Source of the DNA: Ilumatobacter coccineus YM16-304
Lineage (GTDB): Bacteria > Actinomycetota > Acidimicrobiia > Acidimicrobiales > Ilumatobacteraceae
Direction of reading: 5' to 3'
Assembly: GCF_000348785.1 (NCBI RefSeq)
Contig: NC_020520.1
Span: 2,976,001 to 3,040,000, forward strand
DNA: 64,000 bases
The translations under genes were made by a program, and so were the position numbers. Shown here piece after piece: positions 25,761 to 34,361 of the stretch (the stretch's first letter is position 1; each line of letters opens with the position of its first letter). The notes beneath the pieces are model-generated. The model was not told where the DNA came from and searched no databases. It saw only the letters and a program-made list of their open reading frames with translations.

Positions 25761-25766
25761 AATCTA
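25761..25766 (-). promoter_or_regulatory. -10 box for the chorismate mutase-miaA-dapF-hflX-dapC run
   Basis: TAGATT on the minus strand ends 8 nt before the chorismate mutase ATG, with the same hexamer and spacing as at 7915. Confidence 0.5.
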
Positions 25767-25822
25767 CTCCGTGATGCCGCGTTCGATCCGGCCGACGCCC
25801 CGAGCACTCGGGTCAGATGCGG

Positions 25823-27256
25823 CTAGAGGCTGGCGACGGGGATGCGGACCTTGTGCGACGGTTCGGCGATCTGCTCGACGAACTCGCCGATGAGGTGGTG
25901 CGGTGCCGCACTCGTGACCTCGATGGTCGCGTAGCTGCCGACACGCATCGCCACGGGCGACTCGAAGTGCACCAGCTTGTTCTGACGCGTGCGACCCGAG
26001 ATGACCTTCGGGTCCTTCTTCGACGGCCCTTCGACCAGCACCTCTTCGACGCGACCCACTCGGGCCTCGTGCTTGCGGATCGCCGCCCGCTCGACGACGA
26101 TCCGCAGTCGCTCGAAGCGCTCCCCCGCCGTGGCCGGGTCGACGAAGTCGGCTTCCATGTCGGCTGCCTCGGTGCCCGGGCGCGGCGAGAACAGGAACGT
26201 GTAGGCGTAGTCGTACTCGGCTGCTGCGGCCACTTCGAGCGTGCCTTCGAAGTCGGCTTCGGTCTCACCGGGGAAACCGACGATGATGTCGGTCGACACG
26301 GCGAGGTCGGGCACGACGCGACGAGCCTCGACGAGCTTCTCGAGGTACCGCTCGGCCGTGTAGCCACGGTGCATCAGTGCGAGGACGCGGTCGCTGCCCG
26401 ACTGCAGCGGGTAGTGCAGGTGTTCGCACACGGCGGCGGTGTCGGCCATCGCCGCGAACGTCTCGGGGCGCATGTCTTTCGGATGGGGGCTGGTGAAGCG
26501 AACCCGGCGGATGCCCTCGACCGAACCGACGTCACGCAACAGATCGGCGAACAGCGGCCGGAGCTTGGCCTCGTCGTCGCCGGCCTGGCGGGCGGCGATC
26601 TGCAGGTCGCGTCCGTAGCTGTTGACGTTCTGTCCGAGCAGCGTGACCTCGGTGACGCCGTCGGCGGCGAGCTGCGCGACCTCGGCGACGATGTCGGCGT
26701 ACGGGCGGCTGATCTCCTCACCGCGCACGGCCGGGACGATACAGAAGGCGCAGTTGTTGTCGCAGCCGATCTGGATGGTGACCCACGAGTTGTACGACTT
26801 CTCACGCCGTGCCGGGAGCGCCGACGGGAACATCGCGTGGTCGTCGATGACCGCTGCTTCCAGGATCTCGGTGATCGGCGCGTCGGAGGTCTTCGATGCT
26901 TCGAGCAACTCGGCGGCCCGGTGGACGTTGTGCGTCCCCATCACCACGTCGACGTGGCCGGCCTTCTTGGCGACGAGATCCTGATCCTTCTGGGCCAGAC
27001 ATCCCGACACGACGATCTGTCGCCCGTCTTTCTTGCCCTTCCAGGTCTTGAGGTGACCGAGGTTGCCGTAGAGCTTGTTGTCGGCGTTCTCGCGGATGCA
27101 GCACGTGTTGAGCACGACGACGTCGGCGTCGGCCTCCGACTCGGCGCGCACGAGCCCGTCGTCTTCGAGCAGTCCGGCGATGCGCTCGGAATCGTGCTCG
27201 TTCATCTGGCACCCGTAGGTGCGCACGACGTAGCGGCGTGGTTCGAGCTCCGACAT
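25823..27256 (-). CDS. miaB: tRNA-2-methylthio-N6-dimethylallyladenosine synthase
   Basis: This 477-residue methylthiotransferase has an N-terminal UPF0004 domain with three cluster cysteines (TYGCQMN, NTCCIREN, VSGCLAQ), a radical-SAM core with CDNNCAFC, and a C-terminal TRAM domain (about 415-475). It inserts sulfur and a methyl group at C2 of i6A37 made by MiaA. The ATG is preceded by TAGCCT at spacing 9. It ends 70 bp before the chorismate mutase start, which has its own promoter. Confidence 0.95.
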   Translation of the reverse strand: MSELEPRRYVVRTYGCQMNEHDSERIAGLLEDDGLVRAESEADADVVVLNTCCIRENADNKLYGNLGHLKTWKGKKDGRQIVVSGCLAQKDQDLVAKKAGHVDVVMGTHNVHRAAELLEASKTSDAPITEILEAAVIDDHAMFPSALPARREKSYNSWVTIQIGCDNNCAFCIVPAVRGEEISRPYADIVAEVAQLAADGVTEVTLLGQNVNSYGRDLQIAARQAGDDEAKLRPLFADLLRDVGSVEGIRRVRFTSPHPKDMRPETFAAMADTAAVCEHLHYPLQSGSDRVLALMHRGYTAERYLEKLVEARRVVPDLAVSTDIIVGFPGETEADFEGTLEVAAAAEYDYAYTFLFSPRPGTEAADMEADFVDPATAGERFERLRIVVERAAIRKHEARVGRVEEVLVEGPSKKDPKVISGRTRQNKLVHFESPVAMRVGSYATIEVTSAAPHHLIGEFVEQIAEPSHKVRIPVASL

Positions 27257-27265
27257 AGAACCGCC

Positions 27266-27271
27266 AGGCTA
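27266..27271 (-). promoter_or_regulatory. -10 box for miaB
   Basis: TAGCCT on the minus strand lies 9 nt before the miaB ATG; no Shine-Dalgarno sequence is seen. Confidence 0.4.
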
Positions 27272-27291
27272 CCGACCCATTCCCCGCCCAC

Positions 27292-27339
27292 GTTTTGCCC
27301 CGCAGATCCGTCAGCGCTGACGGTTTCCCGGGGCAAAAC
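27292..27339. repeat. Palindromic element A (first of a doublet)
   Basis: The 48-bp element has outer arms GTTTTGCCCCG/CGGGGCAAAAC, a 5-nt mismatched stretch, and inner arms CCGTCAGC/GCTGACGG with no loop. It shares the sequence GTTTTGCCCCGCAGATC with element B. It lies between two divergent gene starts, so it cannot be a terminator for either neighbour. Confidence 0.7.
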
Positions 27340-27350
27340 CGGACTGGTGT

Positions 27351-27400
27351 GGTTTTGCCCCGCAGATCGGTCATGGGTGACGGATCTGCGGGGCAAAACC
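27351..27400. repeat. Palindromic element B (second of a doublet)
   Basis: The 50-bp element has 23-bp arms with one mismatch and a 4-nt loop TGGG; the left arm begins GGTTTTGCCCCGCAGATC. It is 11 bp from element A and about 50 bp upstream of the -10 box of the next gene. Confidence 0.75.
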
Positions 27401-27449
27401 GGGTTGGGCGGGTGGGAGTGGGGATGGGCGGCGGTGGCGATCGCGGCGC

Positions 27450-27455
27450 TAGCGT
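27450..27455 (+). promoter_or_regulatory. -10 box for the small membrane protein gene
   Basis: TAGCGT ends 7 nt before the GTG at 27463, identical in hexamer and spacing to the box at 16980. It fixes the start well downstream of the longer open frame that runs through the palindromes. Confidence 0.5.
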
Positions 27456-27462
27456 CGGGACC

Positions 27463-27906
27463 GTGATCGGCATCTTCCTCAATGAGAACCAGACCCTCGT
27501 CCGCATCCTCTACCTGGTGCACATCATCGGCATCGTCGGTGCGTTCGGACCGACGTTCCTGTACCAGCGGATGCACAAGGCCGGGGAGACCGCCGCGATG
27601 GCTGCGCTCCACATGAAGTTCGTGTTCCCGTCGCTCGTCATCTTGTGGGTGGCCGGCATGGGCATGGCCGGTATCAACAAGTTCAGCCTGGCCTCCACCT
27701 ACTGGATCACCGCCACGATCGTGCTCTGGATCGCCGCGATGGCGGTGAGCTGGTTCTTCATCAAGCCGGCCGTCAGCGACACGTCGCCCGAGGCCAGCAA
27801 GAAGCTCAACATGGGCGTGGGCATCACCCACCTCATCTTCGTGCTGTCGCTCTGGCTCATGATCTTCAAGCCGTTCGTCGACAACACCTACGCCTTCAAC
27901 GACTGA
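27463..27906 (+). CDS. Predicted four-helix integral membrane protein (DUF2269-like)
   Basis: This 147-residue protein has four hydrophobic helices (LVRILYLVHIIGIVGAFGPTFL, FVFPSLVILWVAGMGMAGI, YWITATIVLWIAAMAVSWFFI, ITHLIFVLSLWLMIF). The first helix with its HxxG pattern and the overall size resemble DUF2269/CopD-like membrane proteins, though the assignment is tentative. The open frame begins at 27295, but that N-terminus translates the palindromic repeats (RRSV...GQN twice), so GTG 27463 after the TAGCGT box is preferred. It converges on recA. Confidence 0.65.
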   Translation: MIGIFLNENQTLVRILYLVHIIGIVGAFGPTFLYQRMHKAGETAAMAALHMKFVFPSLVILWVAGMGMAGINKFSLASTYWITATIVLWIAAMAVSWFFIKPAVSDTSPEASKKLNMGVGITHLIFVLSLWLMIFKPFVDNTYAFND

Positions 27907-27962
27907 CCAACGCCCTCGACGGGCTCGCGGAGCGACGACGCGACGCGGATTCCGGAACGCGA

Positions 27963-27998
27963 AACGGCCCGGGTGCGCTGAGCGCAACCCGGGCCGTT
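27963..27998. terminator. Terminator hairpin between the membrane protein gene and recA
   Basis: Arms AACGGCCCGGGT and ACCCGGGCCGTT with inner GCGCT/AGCGC form a very stable stem between two convergent genes. No U-tract follows on either strand. Confidence 0.55.
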
Positions 27999-28017
27999 CC
28001 GTGTTCGAGCTGACGAA

Positions 28018-29094
<1,077 letters not shown>

Positions 29095-29233
29095 GGTCCT
29101 GCCTCTTTCGTGTGCGGTCTGCTGATGTGGGGGTCGCAACGACCCGATCTCTGTAACGGTTCCCATCATGACGAAGGGGTGTCACAGAGTTGATGGAGCG
29201 CCCCTCCACCAAGTTCCATCGGTGTGATTCGAG

Positions 29234-29259
29234 ATCGTACAGGACGAACGCCCGTTCGG
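29234..29259 (-). promoter_or_regulatory. recA promoter with SOS box
   Basis: The 16-mer at 29244-29259 has the perfect core CGAACGCCCGTTCG, matching the central ten specified bases of TCGAAC-N4-GTTCGA. Four base pairs downstream on the minus strand is a -10 box TACGAT (29234-29239), so bound LexA would cover the -35 region. Confidence 0.7.
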
Positions 29260-29296
29260 GCAAGCACCGATCGAACGAACACTTCCCGAACGAGGT

Positions 29297-29695
29297 TCAG
29301 GCGTCGTCGACCGGCTCGAAGTCGTCGGCGGACACCGGACGAACCACCAGGTCGACGGCCTGCCACATGGTGTACGAGATCGGGTACAGCACCACCGGCA
29401 ACACGATCGCCGCGATCGCCGACCCGACCAGCATCGGCACGACCTCGACCTCCGGCCACGTGATGGCCAGGGTCACCGCGAGCCCGGCGACCAGCGGTCC
29501 GAGCACGATCATCGACGCCATCGCGGCTGCGCCCAGTTCGAACCCGACGTCGTCTCGACGCCAGCGCAGCCCGCAGGTGCGACACGACTCGCTCTTCTGG
29601 AACCAGGAGGTGAAGAACGCCCCTCGCCCGGAGCACCACGGGCAGCGACGAAACGCGCCCCGCAACAACATCTTCGGCAGACTCGATCGTTCCAC
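29297..29695 (-). CDS. DUF983-family small membrane protein
   Basis: This 132-residue protein has an N-terminal cytosolic zinc ribbon (CPWCSGRGAFFTSWFQKSES followed by CRTC) and two hydrophobic helices (MIVLGPLVAGLAVTLAITW and MLVGSAIAAIVLPVVLYPISYTM). This layout is that of DUF983. The function of the family is not established. The GTG start at 29695 is preceded by TACCAT with 6 nt spacing. It lies upstream of recA on the same strand, but the recA promoter is independent. Confidence 0.8.
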   Translation of the reverse strand: MERSSLPKMLLRGAFRRCPWCSGRGAFFTSWFQKSESCRTCGLRWRRDDVGFELGAAAMASMIVLGPLVAGLAVTLAITWPEVEVVPMLVGSAIAAIVLPVVLYPISYTMWQAVDLVVRPVSADDFEPVDDA

Positions 29696-29701
29696 AGTCG
29701 C

Positions 29702-29707
29702 ATGGTA
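29702..29707 (-). promoter_or_regulatory. -10 box for the DUF983 gene
   Basis: TACCAT on the minus strand ends 6 nt before the GTG at 29695; there is no ribosome-binding site. Confidence 0.4.
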
Positions 29708-29733
29708 CGGCTCAGATTTGGCAGACTCTGCCG

Positions 29734-30546
29734 GTGCGGCGATCTCTCGGTGGACTCCTTCTCCTGGTAGCGGGCGGTCTGTTCGCGCTCTCGATCAGCA
29801 CGCTGTGGCTCGACCGGGTCGCCTTCTCACCGTCGGCCGACACCGACAACACGTTCGCGATCATCGGCGACGAAGACATCCGCAGCCAGATCGCCACCCT
29901 CGTCGCCACCGTCGACGGCCCCACGCTCGGCATGTCACCCAACGCGCTCAAGATCACGATCGAAGGCCTGACGGGCCGACGCGCCATGGCCACCGAGATG
30001 CGGTTCTTCGTCGCCGAGGCGCACCGCGTGGTGATCGGCGACAGCGACGGCCCCGTCGAGATCACCGGGCCCGAACAGGTCCAGATCGTCCGCAACGAGG
30101 CGGTGGCCCTGCTCGACCCCATCCGCCTCCCCGTCGCCGAGGTCGGCTCTCTGTCGTTGATCAAGACGATCACCGGGTGGACGTGGCTCGTCACCGGCGG
30201 CGCCGCCATCGTCACCATGCTGATCGGCCTCTTCCTCCGACCCGAGCGCGGCGAGTTCGCGTTCGCGTTCGGCCTCGGGTGCGCGGCGACCGGGGTGATG
30301 ATCGTGTTCAACGGCTACGTCGTGCCCGCAGCGGTCCTGCCGCAACTCTCCGAAGACGTGTGGATCGCGGTGATTCCGCGCCTCGCCACCAAGGACCGCA
30401 CCTTCACCCTGATCGGGGCGTTCGTGTTCCTCGCGATCGGAGCGCTCGCCACCTTCGGGACCACTGGCCTGCGCCAGCGACGGCAGCGGTCGACACCGCT
30501 CGCCGCCACTCGCTACCGCGAACAGCAACGCTGGACGGCGCGCTGA
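29734..30546 (+). CDS. Hypothetical membrane protein
   Basis: This 270-residue protein has an N-terminal signal-anchor helix (LGGLLLLVAGGLFALSISTLWL), an extracytoplasmic region of about 120 residues, then three helices (WTWLVTGGAAIVTMLIGLFL, FAFAFGLGCAATGVMIVFNGYV, LIGAFVFLAIGALATFGTTGL) and a basic C-terminal tail. I do not recognise the family. The GTG start at 29734 lacks a clear ribosome-binding site. It is divergent from the DUF983 gene across 38 bp. Confidence 0.65.
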   Translation: MRRSLGGLLLLVAGGLFALSISTLWLDRVAFSPSADTDNTFAIIGDEDIRSQIATLVATVDGPTLGMSPNALKITIEGLTGRRAMATEMRFFVAEAHRVVIGDSDGPVEITGPEQVQIVRNEAVALLDPIRLPVAEVGSLSLIKTITGWTWLVTGGAAIVTMLIGLFLRPERGEFAFAFGLGCAATGVMIVFNGYVVPAAVLPQLSEDVWIAVIPRLATKDRTFTLIGAFVFLAIGALATFGTTGLRQRRQRSTPLAATRYREQQRWTAR

Positions 30547-30611
30547 CGATTCGTCGATCGAGCCACGACTCGTTCTCGACGCTCGACGAGCCGGGCCCCG
30601 GCGAAAACCCA

Positions 30612-30639
30612 AACGACCCACTCCGTGGAGTGGGCCGTT
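30612..30639. terminator. Hairpin terminator between membrane protein gene and tRNA-Lys
   Basis: Arms CCCACTCC and GGAGTGGG, extended by AACG/CGTT, form a strong stem between the plus-strand gene end and the 3' end of the minus-strand tRNA-Lys. Confidence 0.55.
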
Positions 30640-30642
30640 GCG

Positions 30643-30715
30643 TGCTTCCCCTGGGACTTGAACCCAGAACCAATGGATTAAGAGTCCACTGCTCTGCCAA
30701 TTGAGCTAGAGAAGC
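30643..30715 (-). tRNA. tRNA-Lys(CTT)
   Basis: The minus strand folds as a full cloverleaf: acceptor GCTTCTC/GGGAAGC (one G-T pair), D-arm GCTC/GAGC, anticodon loop ACTCTTAAT with CTT, T-arm CTGGG-TTCAAGT-CCCAG, discriminator A. The 3' CCA is not encoded. Confidence 0.95.
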
Positions 30716-30780
30716 GAGGCGGCTCGGCAGGGTATCGGCGGATTGCTCCATCGACTCCCTACCGAGACTCGCATCTTTGG

Positions 30781-30854
30781 GGTGGCCAAGGGGACTTGAA
30801 CCCCCAACCGCCAGGATCACAACCTGGTGCTCTACCTATTGAGCTATGACCACC
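30781..30854 (-). tRNA. tRNA-His(GTG)
   Basis: The minus strand forms a cloverleaf with acceptor GTGGTCA/TGGCCAC, an extra encoded G(-1) opposite C73 as expected for tRNA-His, D-arm GCTC/GAGC, anticodon GTG in GTTGTGATC, and T-loop TTCAAGT. The 3' CCA is not encoded. It lies 65 bp upstream of tRNA-Lys on the same strand. Confidence 0.95.
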
Positions 30855-31036
30855 ATGTCACTCTCCGTTCCGGGCGAACCCGGCGCGTCGAGCGCGCACA
30901 TTCTGCCAGGTCATCTCTCGATCCACACCCTCTGATTCGCGCGAGGCGCTCGGTTTCTGCGACGACGGCGACCACACCGGCACCCGACGGCGCTGCGTCG
31001 CCGTGACACGGCAACGCAGCACGGGGACGCGGCCGG

Positions 31037-31924
31037 TCACGACGACGGTGACCACAGCACGGCATCGGGCACACCCTCGGGCGCCCGCTGCTCGTCGAGG
31101 TCGATCGAGAACTGCGCATCGACGCCGGGTCGGATCCGTTCGATCTCGTACACCACGACGGCCACGACCGCCTCGTCGCCGGAGCCCGAGCCCGAGCCAG
31201 AGTCAGCGCTCGCTGCCTCGTCCGATCGCCAGACCATCACCATCGAGATGTCGGTGATGTCGTCCAGGGCGCTCGACCTGATGCGACCGGTCAGCTCGTC
31301 ACCGTCACGGCGCACGGCTCGGGTACTGAGCAGCGCGTCGAGCGCGAGATCGTCGGACGGGACACCCACCGTGATGTCGAAGTCGAGGCGCGTCGGCGCA
31401 CGATCGGGATCGACGAGACGACCTGCGGCGGTACTCGGCACGAGCGAGTTCACCCCGTCGAGCGTGCGGACGAACGTGTCGACCACCTCGTCGCGATCGT
31501 CGAGCAGGGTGACCTCGACCTCGACGCCGCTGCGAGTCGGACCCGTGCTCGGCACGAGCACGCTCAGGCCCCAGTCGAACACGCCGTCGCCGCGGTCGAG
31601 CAACCAGACCTCGCTCACCTCGACCAGTCGTTCGGGTGGCACGGTCGGAGGCGGCGCCGTGTCGACCGACTCGGTGGTCGACGGAGCCGCCGACGTGACG
31701 ACCGAGTCCGACGATGATCCGTCGTCGCCGAACGGCGACAGAATCAGCAGGCCGGCCACGGCCGCACCGAGCACCAGCACGATCGACAGCGGGATCAGCC
31801 AACGCCGGCGTCGTCGTCGTTTCGCCGCTCGGTGCTCACGATCTCGCTGCCGCTGTTCCTCCCACGGATCGGGGCGGGGGAACATCGTGGCCGGTCGGCC
31901 GGACGGGGGTGGGAGTTGCGGCAT
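31037..31924 (-). CDS. Hypothetical single-pass membrane protein with extracytoplasmic domain
   Basis: From ATG 31924 the protein is 295 residues. A charged cytosolic N-terminus (EEQRQRDREHRAAKRRRRRR) precedes one helix (WLIPLSIVLVLGAAVAGLLIL), a Ser/Thr/Pro linker (about residues 65-95), and a secreted beta-rich domain of about 190 residues (VEVSEVWLLDRGDGVFDWGL; LSTRAVRRDGDELTG) resembling FxLYD-type domains. The last part carries a GSGSGSG loop. No family is certain. The frame is open upstream to 32032, but the added sequence is not protein-like. Confidence 0.65.
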   Translation of the reverse strand: MPQLPPPSGRPATMFPRPDPWEEQRQRDREHRAAKRRRRRRWLIPLSIVLVLGAAVAGLLILSPFGDDGSSSDSVVTSAAPSTTESVDTAPPPTVPPERLVEVSEVWLLDRGDGVFDWGLSVLVPSTGPTRSGVEVEVTLLDDRDEVVDTFVRTLDGVNSLVPSTAAGRLVDPDRAPTRLDFDITVGVPSDDLALDALLSTRAVRRDGDELTGRIRSSALDDITDISMVMVWRSDEAASADSGSGSGSGDEAVVAVVVYEIERIRPGVDAQFSIDLDEQRAPEGVPDAVLWSPSS

Positions 31925-32084
31925 GTGCGTCGAGTTGCGTCTCCGGGCGGCGTCCCTCCCCACCGCGCGGCCAGTGTGTGCAGGAGCAGATCCTGCCAGA
32001 TCAGCGTCGCCGCCGGGTGGCGATTCGCCCACCGTCTGCCATCGACCTCGCGATTTCGACCGGGATGGAGATCACCGGGTCGGG

Positions 32085-32822
32085 TCAGCCCATCTGTTTC
32101 GACCAGTCGTCGGGCTTCATCCCGAGCTGCACCAGCCGCTCGCGAGCGAACACCGGGACCTCCAGTGGTCCGCCGGCGGTGAGGTTCGCCACGGTCTCGG
32201 AGTCTTCGGCCCACACGTGGCAGCTGTTGAGGTTGGTGCGCCACATCGCCTCGCGTTGCTCCGGCGTGACCGACGCAGGCCGAGCCGAATCGGTTGCGTC
32301 GCCCGCCGTCGCTGCCTGCTCGCGGTTGCGGATCGCGGCGCGCATCGACCACATGCACTGGATGGCGATCGGTGCCATCGACTGCAGCAGCATCGTGGTG
32401 TGGGTACAGCCGCGAGGGCCACCGAACAGTTCGCGGACCTTGTGGGTGAAGCCACGGGCGATCGAGAGACCGACGAGCTTGTCGTAGTGGCCGATGATCG
32501 AGGGGCACACGTCGTTGGGGTGGGTGCCGAACGCAACGCCGGCCGACACGATCTCCATCGTCGGATACCGGACCTCGATGTCGACCTGCATGTGGTGCAC
32601 GGTGATCGGATCGGGATCGGTCGGGAAGTAGAGCCCCGGCGGCTTCTGGTCGCGCACGGCGCCGCGGATCAGGACGAGGTCGTCGGCCTTGCGGAACGCG
32701 CGCACGCGGTACTCGCGATCGTGCAGCACCTCGAGCGGCTGGCCGGACTCGTCGACGAGATCGTCGGGCAGGATCGAGTCGTGATCGAACAGATCGTGCG
32801 AGTCGGTGACGTGATCGCTCAT
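32085..32822 (-). CDS. DUF2889 family protein
   Basis: This 245-residue soluble protein has the DUF2889 pattern of an N-terminal strand region (VRAFRKADDLVLIRGAVRD, ITVHHMQVDIEVRYPTMEI), then DVCPSIIGHYDKLVGLSIARGFT and the conserved LFGGPRGCTHTTMLLQSMAP helix. The C-terminal 60 residues are less conserved. The biochemical role of the family is unknown; it often occurs near aromatic or steroid catabolic genes. The ATG follows TACCGT with 8 nt spacing. Confidence 0.75.
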   Translation of the reverse strand: MSDHVTDSHDLFDHDSILPDDLVDESGQPLEVLHDREYRVRAFRKADDLVLIRGAVRDQKPPGLYFPTDPDPITVHHMQVDIEVRYPTMEIVSAGVAFGTHPNDVCPSIIGHYDKLVGLSIARGFTHKVRELFGGPRGCTHTTMLLQSMAPIAIQCMWSMRAAIRNREQAATAGDATDSARPASVTPEQREAMWRTNLNSCHVWAEDSETVANLTAGGPLEVPVFARERLVQLGMKPDDWSKQMG

Positions 32823-32830
32823 GGCGCGTC

Positions 32831-32836
32831 ACGGTA
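32831..32836 (-). promoter_or_regulatory. -10 box for the DUF2889 gene
   Basis: TACCGT on the minus strand ends 8 nt before the ATG at 32822. Confidence 0.45.
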
Positions 32837-32932
32837 GCTCTGGGCACTCGCTCGACAGAAGGCGGCGCGACGAGCACCGAGCCGCGACCACCGACCGGGC
32901 CGTTGGGCTGGCCGCTGTTCGATGCGGTGGCG

Positions 32933-33337
32933 TCAGTGCGAGATGACGCGTGGCAGCTTGGCCGCCTGTTCGACCCAACCCTTCACCTGCGCTGCCGACG
33001 GCACTTGCCGGACGAGACGCTTGGCCGCGTTGACGTCGGCCATCGCGGCGGCGAGGTTCTCGGCGTTGCGACGGGCAAGTTCGACGACCGTGTCGACGCC
33101 GGCCGCTTCGAGCAGATCGCTGTACTGCGTGCCGACGCCGCTGATCCGCATCAGGTCGGCCCGATTGACCCATTCGAGCACCTGCTTCGTGCTCACGTCG
33201 GCGTGCTTCGCGAGGTCTTTGCGACCCGATGCGTCGGCCGCGATCTTGAGCAACTTGCCCGTGGTCGAGACGCCCGCGCTCGCCAGCTTCTTGGCGTACG
33301 CCGGTCCGATGCCTTCGATGTCGATGATCTTTGCCAT
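32933..33337 (-). CDS. DUF4332 helix-hairpin-helix protein
   Basis: This 134-residue protein is made of two helix-hairpin-helix-like units: IEGIGPAYAKKLASAGVSTT (residues 8-27) and ISGVGTQYSDLLEAAGVDTV (about 65-84), the DUF4332 arrangement. Such domains usually contact DNA backbone nonspecifically or mediate protein contacts; the role here is unknown. ATG 33337 follows TACGGT with 6 nt spacing; the frame is open to 33610 but overlaps the aldo/keto reductase end. Confidence 0.8.
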   Translation of the reverse strand: MAKIIDIEGIGPAYAKKLASAGVSTTGKLLKIAADASGRKDLAKHADVSTKQVLEWVNRADLMRISGVGTQYSDLLEAAGVDTVVELARRNAENLAAAMADVNAAKRLVRQVPSAAQVKGWVEQAAKLPRVISH

Positions 33338-33343
33338 GACGAG

Positions 33344-33349
33344 ACCGTA
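33344..33349 (-). promoter_or_regulatory. -10 box for the DUF4332 gene
   Basis: TACGGT on the minus strand ends 6 nt before the ATG at 33337. The same hexamer with 7 nt spacing precedes the neighbouring aldo/keto reductase gene. Confidence 0.45.
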
Positions 33350-33381
33350 GTCACATCGGAGACGCTGCGAGATCGGTGCGG

Positions 33382-34260
33382 TCAGATCGCTGCCGGTCGC
33401 GCCTCGTCGAACAAGGGGGTGATGCCTTCGGCCTCGATGTCGGCGCGCATCTCGTCGCCGGTCGGAGCGGTGAGCGATCCGTTCGCGGCGTCGATGATCA
33501 TCGGAAGCAGACGGGCGTCGCTGGTGGTGTTGAGGAACATCTGCTCGTTCGACAGCACGTAGCGAACGGCGCGGGCGATCGGCTCGGGATCGGTGAGCGG
33601 CTCGTACCAACTGAACCGGTTGGTGTCACCGTCGGCCCAACGACCGCGAGCGATCGACTTGATCGTCTGGACGGCGACGTCACGTTCGGCGCACAGGTCG
33701 AGGAGCGCTTCGACGTCGGCGCGGTACGCCGGGTTGTCGAGCAGCACGAAGTTGACCGGGAACAGCACCGAGGCGAAGTCGAACCGTTCGAGGCTGCGCA
33801 GATGCATGCCGGGCACGGGCAGCCCGTGACCGGTCACGCCGATGTTCGACACCAGTCCCTCGTCTCGGGCCGACGCCAATGCCTCGACGGCACCGCCGGG
33901 AGCGAATGCCTGCTCCCACTCCGCTTCGTCGACGAGGTTGTGGAGTTGGACGAGGTCGACGTGGTCGACGCCCATGCGATCGAGTGAACGTTCGAGTTCG
34001 GCACGGGCTCGCCCGCTCGCTCGCTCGCCGGTCTTCGTCGCGAGGAACACCTTGTCTCGATGCATCGACAGGAACGGCTGCAGGCGCTCTTCGGACGAGC
34101 CGTACGACGCGGCGGTGTCGATGTGGTTGATCCCCCACTCGAGGATCTGCACGAGTGTCGCGTCGGCACGCTCCTGGCTCATGCCACCGAGCGCGGCAGC
34201 GCCGAAGATCACGCGCGTCGACTGATGGCCGGTGGAACCGAACGGGGCAACGGGAAGCAT
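33382..34260 (-). CDS. Aldo/keto reductase
   Basis: This 292-residue TIM-barrel oxidoreductase has the family Asp-Tyr pair in HIDTAASYG, the Lys in KVFLATKTGER, and the His-containing strand VDLVQLHNLVD, completing the D-Y-K-H tetrad. It is expected to reduce a carbonyl with NAD(P)H; the substrate is unknown. ATG 34260 is supported by TACGGT 7 nt upstream, and the longer frame to 34383 is rejected. It is divergent from the PhyH gene across 101 bp. Confidence 0.87.
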   Translation of the reverse strand: MLPVAPFGSTGHQSTRVIFGAAALGGMSQERADATLVQILEWGINHIDTAASYGSSEERLQPFLSMHRDKVFLATKTGERASGRARAELERSLDRMGVDHVDLVQLHNLVDEAEWEQAFAPGGAVEALASARDEGLVSNIGVTGHGLPVPGMHLRSLERFDFASVLFPVNFVLLDNPAYRADVEALLDLCAERDVAVQTIKSIARGRWADGDTNRFSWYEPLTDPEPIARAVRYVLSNEQMFLNTTSDARLLPMIIDAANGSLTAPTGDEMRADIEAEGITPLFDEARPAAI

Positions 34261-34267
34261 GGTCTCG

Positions 34268-34273
34268 ACCGTA
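34268..34273 (-). promoter_or_regulatory. -10 box for the aldo/keto reductase gene
   Basis: TACGGT on the minus strand ends 7 nt before the ATG at 34260. Confidence 0.45.
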
Positions 34274-34361
34274 GTGCGGTCGTGCGGCCCGTTTCGACGG
34301 CCCCGGCCGCTCCCGGCGCAGCTGTCGGCGATTTCGTTCGTCTCGGTGCAACACTGGTGGG

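Noticed and set aside
27295-27462. N-terminal extension of the small membrane protein
   Set aside because: It translates the palindromic repeats, and a -10 box with proper spacing lies downstream at 27450.
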